In this document: one piece after another, positions 1 to 19,273 of the stretch | How the letters are laid out: each line of letters opens with the position of its first letter | Numbering within the stretch: the first letter of the stretch is position 1 | Origin: Hyalella azteca | Lineage: Eukaryota > Arthropoda > Malacostraca > Amphipoda > Hyalellidae | Direction: 5' to 3' | Length of the DNA stretch: 64,000 bases | Assembly: GCF_000764305.2 (NCBI RefSeq) | Contig: NW_025941449.1 | Location: forward strand, 291,031 to 355,030 | Notes under the pieces: model-generated | Databases searched by the model: none | What the model saw: only the letters and a program-made list of their open reading frames with translations | What the model was told of the DNA's origin: nothing | Made by a program: the position numbers and the translations under genes

Positions 1-2265
<2,265 letters not shown>

Positions 2266-3663
2266 AGCTCGTCCATACAGCATGTTCTTTCATTCGTAAT
2301 TAAGGGTTCCATTTTTGTCGCTGGATCCACTTTGTGAACAGACGTGCACGTGAATGGCCTGATAAAGTGGTTTTATGCATCCTGCAAATTTGTCTGGTTA
2401 CTTATGGCTTCGTGTTTTATCTATTATCGAAAGATTTTTTATGTGTGAATGAAATTGTCAGTGTTGTTCTTCTGAAGTCATAGTAGGTACAACTTCAATA
2501 CATTTATGCAGTAGCTTGTTGTGTGGTGCTGTGCTTCCTAGTTGATATCTCCCTGAACTCCACGTTGTGTTTCGTTCGGTTCTTAGATGGGACTTGTTCT
2601 CGTTTCGCTGGGATATTTTGTACATAGGTAATTTATTTATTGCTACTAGTTTTCAAAGAATTATTATACAGCAAGAGCTTGATATTTCAGATTGATAATT
2701 TAATGTTAGAAATAGACCTCAGTTCGGAGTAACATTCCTAACTGCTTATTATCGAAGTTCGTTTTTACCTACTCGAGACTTGGTGTCGTGTGTAAACTTT
2801 GCCATGGCTGGAGTGTAGTAACGTAGCAGTTGGGGGCAGTGACGTTGCAGCAGAACATTCCATTAAGGGCGCACTAGGTCTCTGTACATTAGAATGAAAT
2901 GTGTATACTGTTAACAATTAAGTTACATTATCCTTCAATTATCTTCGCATACTGAGAAAACTTCGAGTTGTTATTAGCATCAGTCACAACTTGGTTGTTA
3001 CATTGAATTCCTCGCTTGGACCTCGCGCGTGAGTTGAAAGAAATTCGTTTTATTCGAAACGTTATATTTTATTCCGAGACGATACGCGAATACATGAATC
3101 AAGAGAAAATTCTCGTTTTACAATATGTGCATGGTTCGCTTAGAGACAAATCGTACATGTAGTGTTAATAGAATTAATACTTCTATATAGTATGTATAAC
3201 TGCTATTTTGTGCGAAAGTGTTAAAAAAGATGCAGATAGCGACTAGGCATAGGAAAGGCGAGAATGATTATTGCACACATAATTGAAAACAGCCCGTTTA
3301 CGTTAGGACGTTGTGAGTGGTCGGGCTTGAACAATAGAAATTAGTACTTGTGAATCGAATAAACTAAACTTATCCCTGCTCCACACATGCCAGTTTGTGG
3401 GCCCGTGCCACGATTGATAGCTGCCGCCCGCAGTGGTTCGGCCTACAGCTGTCTGCTGGTCGGAATGCACGTATTGTACCAACGACTTATTTGCCCGCAT
3501 TCCTATAAAGTTAGTGGGTTCTACTTCACTCGACTATATTAAACTGTGAAGCTTTAGTAAGAGTGCGAGGCATGCCGTAATCAATTTCAGATTTAGATCA
3601 CGTTTTTGGTGCAAGGCAATTAGTACTTGAATAATGAGATATTATTCACGAGGAACAGCTCAT
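2266..3663 (+). other. V-ATPase 3' UTR and tail-to-tail spacer
   Basis: There is no coding signal on either strand. The V-ATPase transcript should end here, and an AATAAA lies at 3358-3363. The minus-strand katanin gene ends at 3664, so the two genes converge with at most about 0.3 kb between their 3' ends if that signal is used. Confidence 0.6.
3358..3363 (+). promoter_or_regulatory. Candidate polyadenylation signal AATAAA for V-ATPase A
   Basis: This canonical hexamer lies 1.09 kb after the stop codon and before the convergent katanin 3' end. Use is inferred from position only. Confidence 0.4.
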
Positions 3664-9634
<5,971 letters not shown>

Positions 9635-9754
9635 CTGTAGACGCAGTTCTTATTTTAATTAACGTCGCTAAAAACAAGTAAGTAAGTAGTAGATTGGTTT
9701 ACTAGCGCTTCAGCTTTCAAGCTATTTCGCACCGGAAGTCGAAAATACAAATCG

Positions 9755-10170
9755 CCAGCGAGGCGGAAGGTCTTAATTATTCAGAGTCTCAAATTGTTCA
9801 TCACCCACAAGGGGCGGAAGGTCTCAGATGTCCAGCCCGCTGAAGCTGGCTCGAAAGAAGCAGCGTTAGCATCTCAAAGAGACGAAATGACAAGGAGGGA
9901 CAGGTGAAAAGCAAAAGAAACGAAGACACTCGAACAAGAGGCCGCTTACACGGGACGTCGGCCGCCCGCACGAGAGAGACAGAGAAGGGAAATGTAAGGA
10001 ATCCTACCTACATAATAACTTAACCCCACAACTGAGACCTGCAGTCAGACACCGCGAGCTCAGCGGTGGGGCGCTGAGGAACAATCCCCCCTAGGAGCGC
10101 GAAATCCCATAGGACTTCTGACGAGCACAGACACACGGCAGAAGTCCCCCTGAGGGGATCTATAATAGAA
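9755..10170. other. GC-rich unexplained block upstream of katanin linker exon
   Basis: A 400-bp island, clearly richer in GC than its surroundings, containing two ggcggaaggtct units about 50 bp apart and a CpG-rich stretch (cgggacgtcggccgcccgca). No open frame or katanin N-terminus is visible. It could be a solo LTR fragment or, less likely, a promoter-proximal exon of katanin. Low certainty. Confidence 0.35.
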
Positions 10171-10756
10171 TGTATGGCTAAGTGAAAGTTTCGTCAAATG
10201 AATAACAAGATTGAAAGAAAACTGCATCTACAGCAAGACTCGCGGAATATTCAAGAACAGTTAACGATATGGCAGCACCTCTGTGCAGCAGCAGAAGCAT
10301 CGTCTGCTCAGGTGAACGATGGATGCTAAAGCATTTGTTCAAGTGGACACTCTTTAAAAGTCCCCCAACAAAATTATAATAAATAAATAAAACTGCTTGA
10401 GATCATGAGAATCTTTAAACTAATCACACAAACAAATAAGCTCCATTATAATATTAAATTATGAAGACAAGCATACCAATACCATGCATATAATGGTTTT
10501 CCTTTTGATGCGATAAATTGTGGTTAAACATTCTACAATAAGGTTTCAATTTGTCAAGCACCAGCTGATTGCCTGTCCCACGTGCATGTGTATCACCAGC
10601 TCTTAAATAAATAATTAGCGGACCAATCCGAGAATATTGACTACACTGACTCATCAATAACAGAGCAAGAGACGCAAAATTACTGCAATACTTGTAACTC
10701 ATTCATTTTTAAATTTTACTGTGAAAATCTTTGCAAATTTTTTGAGCCTGCGTTTG

Positions 10757-10860
10757 AATATGGTAATATGATCTTATATACCTATTTAATAGGTAATATG
10801 ATCTACATATTTAATAGGTAATATGATCTACATATTTAATAGGTAATATGATCTACAATT
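10757..10860. repeat. Minisatellite, ~26-bp unit
   Basis: Four near-identical copies of aataggtaatatgatctaca with its spacer lie in the spacer between katanin and LAMTOR3. Confidence 0.8.
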
Positions 10861-11876
10861 ATAAGTGTCACAATAAAAAAAGGCTTAGAAAATATATGGA
10901 AACTGCCCAGGTGGTGTTCAAATGCAGGGCAAAACAAGAGGTTTATAGACACCTGATTTAAATTTAGCTCTGCACTTATGATCTATCAGTGAAATTGTAA
11001 ACATTCATTATTTTTTAAATAATACCGGTACCAAGTGAAATTAACCAAATAAAAACCTATAAACGCACCAGTCAGTGTCGAGTCTAAAGCCTGATTACTG
11101 GAGACCAAAGCATGAAAATTTATTTTATAGGAATTTAACTAAATGGAAATAAATTGAAATAAATTTTGGACCAGACACATTATATTTAAGAAGATTTTCT
11201 TATTTAAGAAGATTTCTTCATGACTGGCACCTGATGAATGTGGCAGTCAAATGAATCATCTTGATCAAATACTCAAGAGATATGTTTTAAAAATAACACT
11301 TTTTGTAGACTTCTTAATCTGAGTAAAATATTTTACCATTGAAGAGCCTGCTCTTCAAGTGTTCTCTCTCAGATTATTTTCTCTAATTTTTGCACTAGGA
11401 AAAATCACTTAAAAATTAAATTAAACAACTGCTTCCAGTTGACCATGCATGATAGGCCGCGTTGCAAAACAACAAAACAAGTAATTCTGTTCAAGTAGGA
11501 GCTAAGTTAATAGCCATGGCAACATGTTCATCTCACAGCCTCAAGAGGGATCCACACATTATTTTAAGACATGCCAAAATAAGATGCCCCAAAAATTTGC
11601 ATTGGCCATGTATATTTGATGAAATCGAATTGGATTAATTTTTCTTGACAGCTACAGTAATGAGTGCCAAGTTCTATTAATGAAATATAGGAATGTTTTC
11701 ATTATTACTGAATGCAAAAGGTTTCCAAGAAATGAATTATAATTAATTCTGAGGTATGTACTTTTGATTAACCAGTAGGTACATAAAGACATATCAAACT
11801 CTTGCACTCAGACTGCAAGAGATGCAATAGAGTCCAAATTTTTGGATAGAAAACTTATTTCTACAGGAGTTTCAAG
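10861..11876. other. Spacer / probable LAMTOR3 3' UTR
   Basis: AT-rich, with no coding signal on either strand. The LAMTOR3 3' UTR on the minus strand must lie in its right part. A minus-strand AATAAA (forward tttatt) occurs near 11118. Confidence 0.4.
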
Positions 11877-12035
11877 CTATAAAACATCTCCCTGACTTCG
11901 CACTACATTAACAAGCTCCTCCAGGCTGGGCATGATGGGTTCCAATTGACTGTCCATGGTGAGGAAGTCTCCCGTGTTGCCGGTTGCCACTCCTACAAAG
12001 TGCATGTGAACATTGCCTTTGTTCATACTCACCAC
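11877..12035 (-). CDS. LAMTOR3: LAMTOR3 exon 4 (end)
   Basis: The acceptor is tgtgcag|GTG. It encodes VVSMNKGNVHMHFVGVATGN, then TGDFLTMDSQLEPIMPSLEE and LVNVVRSQGDVL, with TAG read from 11877-11879. Confidence 0.93.
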   Translation of the reverse strand: MVSMNKGNVHMHFVGVATGNTGDFLTMDSQLEPIMPSLEELVNVVRSQGDVL

Positions 12036-15000
12036 CTGCACACAAATGTTTATTATTAGCCTTTTCCACAACAGGGACCTTGACTTTATGCATTATTTTA
12101 GCCATGAAATTTTTTTTACAAATCTCAATAACAACAAAGATTGCAATTGTGATCAACCAGAAATATATTGATGGTTTCTTTCTTTTTTAATTTTAATCTG
12201 AATTAAATTACATTTTATTTGCATGCCTTGCTATTTAAAGGAGACTGCATGAAAATTTTTGATCAGAAATTCAACCAAGTTAATATTCAAGCTTTTCCCA
12301 GGTTTATACAACAAATTTAAACTATAAATATTTTGATTTATAAATTTTAAATTATTCATTAGAGCTGAATTTATCATTGCAATATTCTAATTCAGATCAT
12401 TTCAGAACAAAGATAATGAAACTCAAAAGCAAAATAACAATTACAATTCAATACAATGATTACCTATACATAGAATTGCAAACAAATTCATCTAACTTCC
12501 ATACCTGAAATTTATCATACAAGCAGACAATTGTTTGGTTCCTGCCTAAGCCAAGCTTGCTGGCTTGGTCTGATGCTGAAGCAAAAGGAGCAACGTAGCT
12601 GCTGCGCTGACTCAGCTCAGGGTTGTCTTTACTGCACACTAAATTTTGCAGTAAATGTTAATGCACTCAGCCAAGGAAACAACATTCAGAACATTTATTG
12701 ACTGTAAACTAAAACAGTATGATCAAAAAAGCATCAAAACAATAACATTATTCTATTCTTTATGATTATCGATCAAATTTAGATTGTAAATACATGCTAG
12801 TATTTTTTATTCGAAATAGAATAACTTAAAGCTGAGACTTATAACTCAGTCAAAGCATCTTCAGTATACCAATACATTTTCTTTGTCACCTCGGTTGTCA
12901 TGTTACTCTTTTTTCACCATTGTAAATGCATTTAAATGTATATATAATTAAGCAAATTTTTTAAACAAAAAACTTTTACATTTCAGGGTCATTACTTAAA
13001 TTCAATTTCAATATATAGCAATCAAGGTCTAAAAGGAAGCACTATATTGAGCAATAACTTTTTAACAGTAAAATCATATTCCTCATAGGAATAATTATTA
13101 TGTTCAGTGACTCCCAATGCCTATATAATTGATTATCATTACTGCAGGTTTCATTAAAGACCAGAGAGTATTTCATATTGAAACTTGCATTGATGAAATA
13201 CTTCTGCTGAACTACACCAAATTGATTATAACTGCATACATTAAAATAATAATAGTGCATGATTGGTAAATCAACAGATAAGAGAAATTTTGAAATTTAA
13301 TTAGGTGAAAGGACAAAGAAATTATATGATGATGGCAAGGACATCCTCACCTTTAAGTATAAGCACCCCATCTTTGTCAGTGATAACAATTGCCAGAAGA
13401 CCAGGAGTGCTGCAGGTTACATGAATAGAGGAAAAAAGTTTCATGAATTTATATTTACAACAATTTTCAACTTGAACATTTAATGACATAGCAATAAGAA
13501 TTCTCCAAATCCTTAAGTTTTGCAGAACTGTTTTTTAACAATGCTTCATAAACAATGTCAGCTGTAGCCACAGTGCTCTTGCTACAGTATAGGAATGTGA
13601 TCTTGTATCAACTCTTTAAGGGGAGCATCTACCCCAAAATCTATCTTGGTTATTTACAGACGGATAACTTTGAAACTTGGTACACACATGTAAAACAGAA
13701 ATCTAAGCCTTTTTTGTTGTGTAAAGTTAAAAAAAAATGTGAAACTCTTAGAAAATGGCCAAAAAAGGGGTACTACTGCAGATTTTTAGACAAACTCCTC
13801 CTAGGATTTTCAAGCTACAACATCGAGACACATACCATTCAATGCAAAAAGACCATATCTATAAAATGATGCATGGGTTTTTTGGAATTCTTATTTTTGT
13901 GGGTGTGAGGGCATTTTTGGCGCATTTTCTCATTTGTGGAAAAAATGCACTATTGGGCTCGCCATGTCCGTCTGTCTGTCCGTCCGTCCGTCCATCTGCG
14001 ACCTCAAGTTTTCGTCAACGAGAAAATGCGCTCTCTGTCACTCACTGCTGTGAGTACTGAGTTACATTTTTCATAAATTTTTTTAATTTTACCTACTACT
14101 GCACCCATTTTTTGCAGGATAAAATTCAAACTATAACAAAATTATAAAAACCTATATATATATAATTTTGTAGATTGTTTCTTTGTGCATTGAATGGTAT
14201 ATTTCTCACTGTTGTAGCTTCAAAACTCTAGGAGGAGATGGGTTTGCCATGAGAGCTGTTGTAGGCTTTCAGGAGAGGAGATAAATGGCCCACTGGCAGT
14301 GCGCACACTATGTAAGGGCATGTAACGTAGCTTAGATATTGAAAGTAAGCATTATCTCACTTTTAAGTCAATCAGTGATGCATAGGACAACTGCCATTAA
14401 TTATATTAGAGCTGCAATACTGAAAAAGTAGGATTTTTCCCAACCTGTCTCTTATTACCCTGTCTTGAAATGGCCACCATTTTTTTGGAATAAGATCCAC
14501 AAGTTCTGTCAATCACACATTCACACTTTTATGCAACATCTGTGTACAACTTTTATGCAAGTAATATTTGTTTAATATGATGAATATTTTTTCTGCTACA
14601 AACCTTAGGCTTAACAGCTGTACCTTTCCAAAATCTCACTTTCCACACTTTCTCTCATGGATTTTTTTAGAGGAGGTAGGAGGAGGTAGTAAATGTATGA
14701 TTTCTCAACTTGCTATATGCTACTGTGAAATGGGATAACTTAAACTCCAAGGGTAACTTAAACTCCAAGGGTAACTTAGACAACTTTTAGTTTTTTTAAC
14801 AAAACCCCCAAAACTCAAAAACTATTTGACACAGAAAAATTTTGTCAATGGGCATTAAAGGCTTAATACTGAGGCTACGTAACACAATAGAAAGATAAAA
14901 TAATTATGCATATCTAATAGGTTAAAAAATGAAAAATGTGACCCATGAAAAAGAGCTATTATTTAAAGCCTGTCATAGAAACCCCTCCAATTTTTTCATC

Positions 15001-18000
15001 TTTTGGTAAAATAACTCCAGGTTTTGGTACGTTGTAGTAAAACTCTTCTAGTTACATACGCAAATGACAAATTTGAGGAAAGTGTCAGTTTGCAAATTGG
15101 GGGCGCTGACCCTGAATGGGGGAACTTAGACCACCTAATGTCAGCCCTGATGGGGTAACATAGACCAGCTTCGAAATTAACTTAAAATTTCCATACCATA
15201 TAACATATTTCATGTTTGATACACCTATTAATGTTCTTTCTTTATGTTTCAGACTATACATACTCTTATATATGGTAATTTTAACTCAATTTCCAAACTG
15301 GTCAATTTTACCTCTTCACAGCTGACATTAGGTTAGGTGGTCTAAGTTCCCCCATTCAGGGGTGGCGCCACCCATTTGCAAGCTATGAAACTTTCCTCAA
15401 ATTTGTCATTTGCATATGTAACTAGAAGAGTTCTACAACAATGCACCAAAACTTGGAGTTATTTGAAGTTATTTTATTAAAAAATATAATTGATTTTACC
15501 ACCCAGTCAGGCCAGTCTAAGATACCCTAAGAGCTGGGGTAACAAAGACCATCACTTTTTTTGAAATTACATAAAAACAAGTCCAGTAAGTAGACCAGTA
15601 AAGTATCATGGATACCAGCATTACCGTCAACCGGGGCTACTCGGGATGGGCGGGGCTACTTGGGACAGTCCTCCAATATGGCGTAAAACTGTTATAGTAG
15701 CAAAACTAATTGGAATATTGCAAAACTAAATATAGTGGCGTAAACATCAACATTTTTCCTATCTATGTAGGTAGTATAAAGTCGAAAAACACTACATTTA
15801 CCAGCTTTCAAAAATTCCTGAAAAAAATTGTGAAAAACGCCATTTTTGAAAAGTTACGTAATTGACGTAATTGAAAACGTAATTGACGGAATTGTCCTAT
15901 CTCATTCCAAAAAAATGGCGGTCATTTCCGCACGGCGGGGCTACTCGGGACACCCCCCTCCCCCCCCGGGGCTATTCGGGACACCCATAAAAACGCATTT
16001 ACAGTAGAACCTCAGTAAGCAAAGGCTCCAGTTCAGAAAAAAATGGATTAAAAACAAAGAATATTGATTACATTTACCTCGCTCGGTGAAAAAAATTTCA
16101 CTTATCAACAAATTAGTGAGAAGTAATTGACCTAAACAATGATTTATTTCTCCAAAATATATGATGGTTGTCACTAAAACATTCCTTTCTGTTTCAGGTA
16201 TGTTTTTCATGATCTTTTTTTTTTAAAGTAAATTCACTTAACCCAATTAACACGTTGGCCGCGATGTGCGCCATATATGTACACGCTGTACTTCTCAGAA
16301 TCACGATGTGTACACATGTGGTACATTCATATGAAAAATACATATTTTTATAAAATCTTATTACACTTTCAAATTTAAAATTTCAATGATGCAATTAAAT
16401 AGGCATGTTAGGGAATGCTTTGAAGTCAACTAATGCTTAGAGAAATAGTTTTATTTTCAAATGCAAGTAATACAAAAATTACGAAATTTGTGTCCATTGA
16501 TGAAAGCAATATATANNNNNNNNNNNNNNNNNNNNNNNNNNNNNNNNNNNNNNNNNNNNNNNNNNNNNNNNNNNNNNNNNNNNNNNNNNNNNNNNNNNNN
16601 NNNNNNNNNNNNNNNNNNNNNNNNNNNNNNNNNNNNNNNNNNNNNNNNNNNNNNNNNNNNNNNNNNNNNNNNNNNNNNNNNNNNNNNNNNNNNNNNNNNN
16701 NNNNNNNNNNNNNNNNNNNNNNNNNNNNNNNNNNNNNNNNNNNNNNNNNNNNNNNNNNNNNNNNNNNNNNNNNNNNNNNNNNNNNNNNNNNNNNNNNNNN
16801 NNNNNNNNNNNNNNNNNNNNNNNNNNNNNNNNNNNNNNNNNNNNNNNNNNNNNNNNNNNNNNNNNNNNNNNNNNNNNNNNNNNNNNNNNNNNNNNNNNNN
16901 NNNNNNNNNNNNNNNNNNNNNNNNNNNNNNNNNNNNNNNNNNNNNNNNNNNNNNNNNNNNNNNNNNNNNNNNNNNNNNNNNNNNNNNNNNNNNNNNNNNN
17001 NNNNNNNNNNNNNNNNNNNNNNNNNNNNNNNNNNNNNNNNNNNNNNNNNNNNNNNNNNNNNNNNNNNNNNNNNNGACTCGAGTAGTTGATATAAACTTTG
17101 ATCTTTGATGACCAACGAAATATAACTTTTTAATAGGGAGACTTCATGTTTATTATACTACAAGTAATGATCTTTATTTAATTAGAGCCGCGTTGCCGCG
17201 CGCATAGTGGCAATGCAGAGAGTTTTTTAGACTCTCCCTCAAGTTCATTTTTGAGTCCTATAAGTAGACCAATAAAGTATCCTGGATACCAGCATTATCA
17301 TACATAAGAAATTGGTTTAAGTCTTGAGTAAATGAGGAAATTGAAAATGAACCGATTCTAAAAAAAGCTCTGGTTTGCCACTATGCACAGAGTATGCAGC
17401 GTGCGCGCATCCTTTGCCTTGACCCTTGAGTGCGAGGGTAACTCACATGGTGCAGAAACATAGGTAATAAAAATGTTGATCTTTAAGCCACTATTTATAG
17501 TTTTGCAAATTGTAATATTTTGATTAATTTACCAGCTACAACATTTCTATGATATGACTATGTGGGACAACTAGGGGCTAGGGCTATCCCAATTTACCCC
17601 ACGTCTCCAGTCCCCACACATGCAATATTACGGTACCCCATTTGACGCCTTGAGGCTTGAGTCGTTGACAACTTGACGGTACATCAAAATTGAAGTTTTA
17701 CCTTTTAGCTTGTTCATGAATCATGAGTAGCTTCAGCCTAATTTTCTGAATTAGTTGCTGACAAATTTTTCTCAAACATGAGAATTTGTGGTTAGTAAAT
17801 TCTCATATTTTTGCTTACCTACATTCTTCTTTCCTCCAATACCATTTACGTCATTACATGTTAATATTACTTCATAGGAAAAATAAAATGGCTCAAATCT
17901 CTCTTCGATAAACCTTAGCGGCATAGCAACCGTTGAAGTTCATATATGTTAATTATATACTTACTTATCCAGTAAGCTCTGGACGTACTTCCGCATACTC

Positions 18001-18002
18001 AT
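11877..18002 (-). CDS. LAMTOR3: LAMTOR3 (MP1), Ragulator complex subunit, 4 exons, complete
   Basis: LAMTOR3 pairs with LAMTOR2 as a roadblock-fold heterodimer in the lysosomal Ragulator complex. That complex anchors Rag GTPases for mTORC1 activation, and LAMTOR3 also scaffolds MEK1/ERK on late endosomes. Minus-strand exons are 17965-18002, 13351-13409, 12505-12638 and 11877-12035. They total 390 nt, or 129 residues plus stop, against about 124 usually. The protein reads MSMRKYVQSLLDNTPGLLAI, VITDKDGVLILKVCSKDNPE, then SSYVAPFASASDQASKLGLG, RNQTIVCLYDKFQVVSM, and a C-terminus EPIMPSLEELVNVVRSQGDV. The ITDKDG and ASDQASKLGLG segments align with known LAMTOR3. Intron 1 (4.5 kb) contains the assembly gap and foldback elements. 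Confidence 0.93.
12505..12638 (-). CDS. LAMTOR3: LAMTOR3 exon 3
   Basis: A 134-nt exon with acceptor atttag|TG and donor TTTCAG|gtatgg. It encodes CSKDNPELSQRSSYVAPFAS, then ASDQASKLGLGRNQTIVCLY and DKFQ. Confidence 0.93.
13351..13409 (-). CDS. LAMTOR3: LAMTOR3 exon 2
   Basis: A 59-nt exon with acceptor cctgcag|C and donor TTAAAG|gtgagg. It encodes TPGLLAIVITDKDGVLILK, the first beta strands of the roadblock fold. Confidence 0.92.
13795..14238. repeat. Foldback element in LAMTOR3 intron 1
   Basis: The left arm 13795-13852 (ctcctcctaggattttcaag onwards) is the reverse complement, with a few mismatches, of the right arm 14181-14238 (ending aaactctaggaggag). The interior holds copy 2 of the gtccgtccg repeat (13910-14065). 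It looks like a MITE or foldback element, perhaps with one element inside another. Confidence 0.75.
13910..14065 (+). repeat. Dispersed repeat with short inverted ends (copy 2)
   Basis: Same family as 1515-1640: gcgcattttctcattt, a (gtcc/gtct)n core, gagaaaatgcgctctctgtc, then gtgagtactgagt. Found in the same orientation in two different genes' introns. Confidence 0.7.
14725..15550. repeat. Inverted-repeat (foldback) element with GGGTAACTTAGACC motifs
   Basis: The core is a near-palindrome. The left arm 15010-15204 and right arm 15266-15475 are reverse complements at roughly 80-90% by eye, with a loop of about 60 bp. The motif ggggaacttagaccacctaa and relatives (gggtaacttaaactccaa twice near 14740-14780, ggggtaacatagacc, ggggtaacaaagacc at 15537) recur across the block. 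It is non-coding and probably a non-autonomous mobile element. Confidence 0.8.
15633..15990. repeat. Repeat with GGGGCTACTCGGGAC boundaries
   Basis: The motif ggggctactcggga(c/t) occurs twice at each end (15633-15665 and 15935-15982). The right end contains a C7 tract next to GGGG. The interior is AT-rich and non-coding. Confidence 0.5.
16516..17074. other. Assembly gap (559 N)
   Basis: Unsequenced, inside LAMTOR3 intron 1. Nothing can be said of its content, so open frames that cross it are meaningless. Confidence 1.
17185..17418. repeat. Inverted-repeat element, LAMTOR3 intron 1
   Basis: The arms are 17187-17233 (ccgcgttgccgcgcgcatag and onwards) and 17358-17415 (ending cagcgtgcgcgcatcc in reverse). 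The inner part (17254-17300, guided by gtagaccaataaagtatcct) resembles 15583-15630. Confidence 0.55.
17965..18002 (-). CDS. LAMTOR3: LAMTOR3 exon 1 (start)
   Basis: ATG at 18002-18000 gives MSMRKYVQSLLD and ends AA|gtaagtat (phase 2). This start aligns with the M of vertebrate LAMTOR3 ahead of the first helix. The frame is also open upstream for about 32 codons without another ATG, and a cgttacag sequence at 18067-18074 (read on the minus strand) could be a 5' UTR acceptor. Confidence 0.85.
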
Positions 18003-19019
18003 GATCACAGGAACCTGACCTTCGCACAGGACAAGGCCTCCTGCGCAACTGACAGTGACAGCTACTGTACCTGTAACGCGGAATTGCGACTAGATTGGTT
18101 CAAGCATTAATTAACGGAAAAATTATGACTAATTGAAAGTTACCGATTCAACCAAAATTGTATTCGGTTATAAATCAGGCAAGCTACAGAAACAAGCTAA
18201 TTAACAAGCACCGCAAATTATATTAAAGATATTTTTAACGCGTTTGGCTTATGTTTATGGCGGTACAGAACCTTCCTCGCTCTAAAACATTCTTCCAGTA
18301 ATTGAACATTTTACATATTGTCTCGCATTTTCTGACGTCTCGGACAAATTTACGGCCGGACCCGCGGCCAGACTCCCCGAATTCAGTGAGCAAGGAATAT
18401 ATCCCAAAGTAATGAATGTAACTCGATGAAACTTGTACACGTATTCATTAGGATCTAACCGTGATGTTTAGCTCGTGAAAAATCTTCAAATTTCGCCTTC
18501 ATTCGTGAGTTATATGACGATACGTGACGAAATTTGCAGTGAGCATGACATTTCTTCTAAACTACAATACAGATTTGAACGAAACTTTGAATATAGAAAC
18601 CTAACCTCCCAACGGTGATGTTTGGATCATGACATTTTTTTTTATTTTGCGAGTTATACGGATAGTTTGCGAGTTATACGGATACACGGAGAAACGACCG
18701 GCATTTCTCAGGCCGAATTTCAAACTTGCATTGACCCGGAGCTGTCAGCTGTATACGTAAAGCCGTATACCTCGCAAACGAAGGCAAAATCGAAAAAAAT
18801 GTAGAGCTAAACATCACCGTTGAGAGTTTAGGTATTAGAAATGAAGTTTCATTCAAATCTGTTCTGCATCTTAGGAGAAATTCTATGCTCACTGCGAATT
18901 CAAGCACTTATTGCTGTTTAAATCACGAATGTAGGATAAATGAAGATAAACTCGCAAACGAAGGCAAAACCTAAAAATTGTCACGAGCTAAACATCACCG
19001 TTGGGAGGTTAGGTTTCTA

Positions 19020-19273
19020 CATGGTTGAACTATATAAGGTTGACCCACGAGAAGTTCCGTCTTTCAGTTCAGCTTTCTTGTTACGTCACGTAGATCGAGA
19101 AACATGAACAAACCCGTCATTCACACGACGGATTAGTTGACTGGTTTGATTGCATTTCGGTGATTGGTTAATACCCGTGACGTCACTGAGATCAGTGACG
19201 TCACAGGCGATCAACGAATTACATCGACAAAAATGGGCTTCTGATCGCTCAACCTTATACTAGTTCAACCATG
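19020..19273. mobile_element. 254-bp MITE with 9-bp target duplication (Mutator-like?)
   Basis: The terminal inverted repeats start CATGGTTGAACTA and extend about 24 bp with one indel. It is flanked by a perfect direct repeat AGGTTTCTA at 19011-19019 and 19274-19282. The empty site is preserved, in reverse complement, in the opposite repeat arm near 18589-18602. A 9-bp duplication suits Mutator-like elements. There is no coding capacity. It carries two TGACGTCA palindromes. Confidence 0.85.
19178..19203. promoter_or_regulatory. Paired CRE-like TGACGTCA palindromes inside the MITE
   Basis: TGACGTCA occurs at 19178-19185 and 19196-19203, 18 bp apart, in a larger palindrome (GTGACGTCACTGA / TCAGTGACGTCAC). 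They match the CREB/ATF site. Function is inferred only. Confidence 0.4.

Noticed and set aside
16426..17115. Open frames of 215-229 codons on both strands
   Set aside because: They consist almost wholly of N; only the flanking few codons are real.
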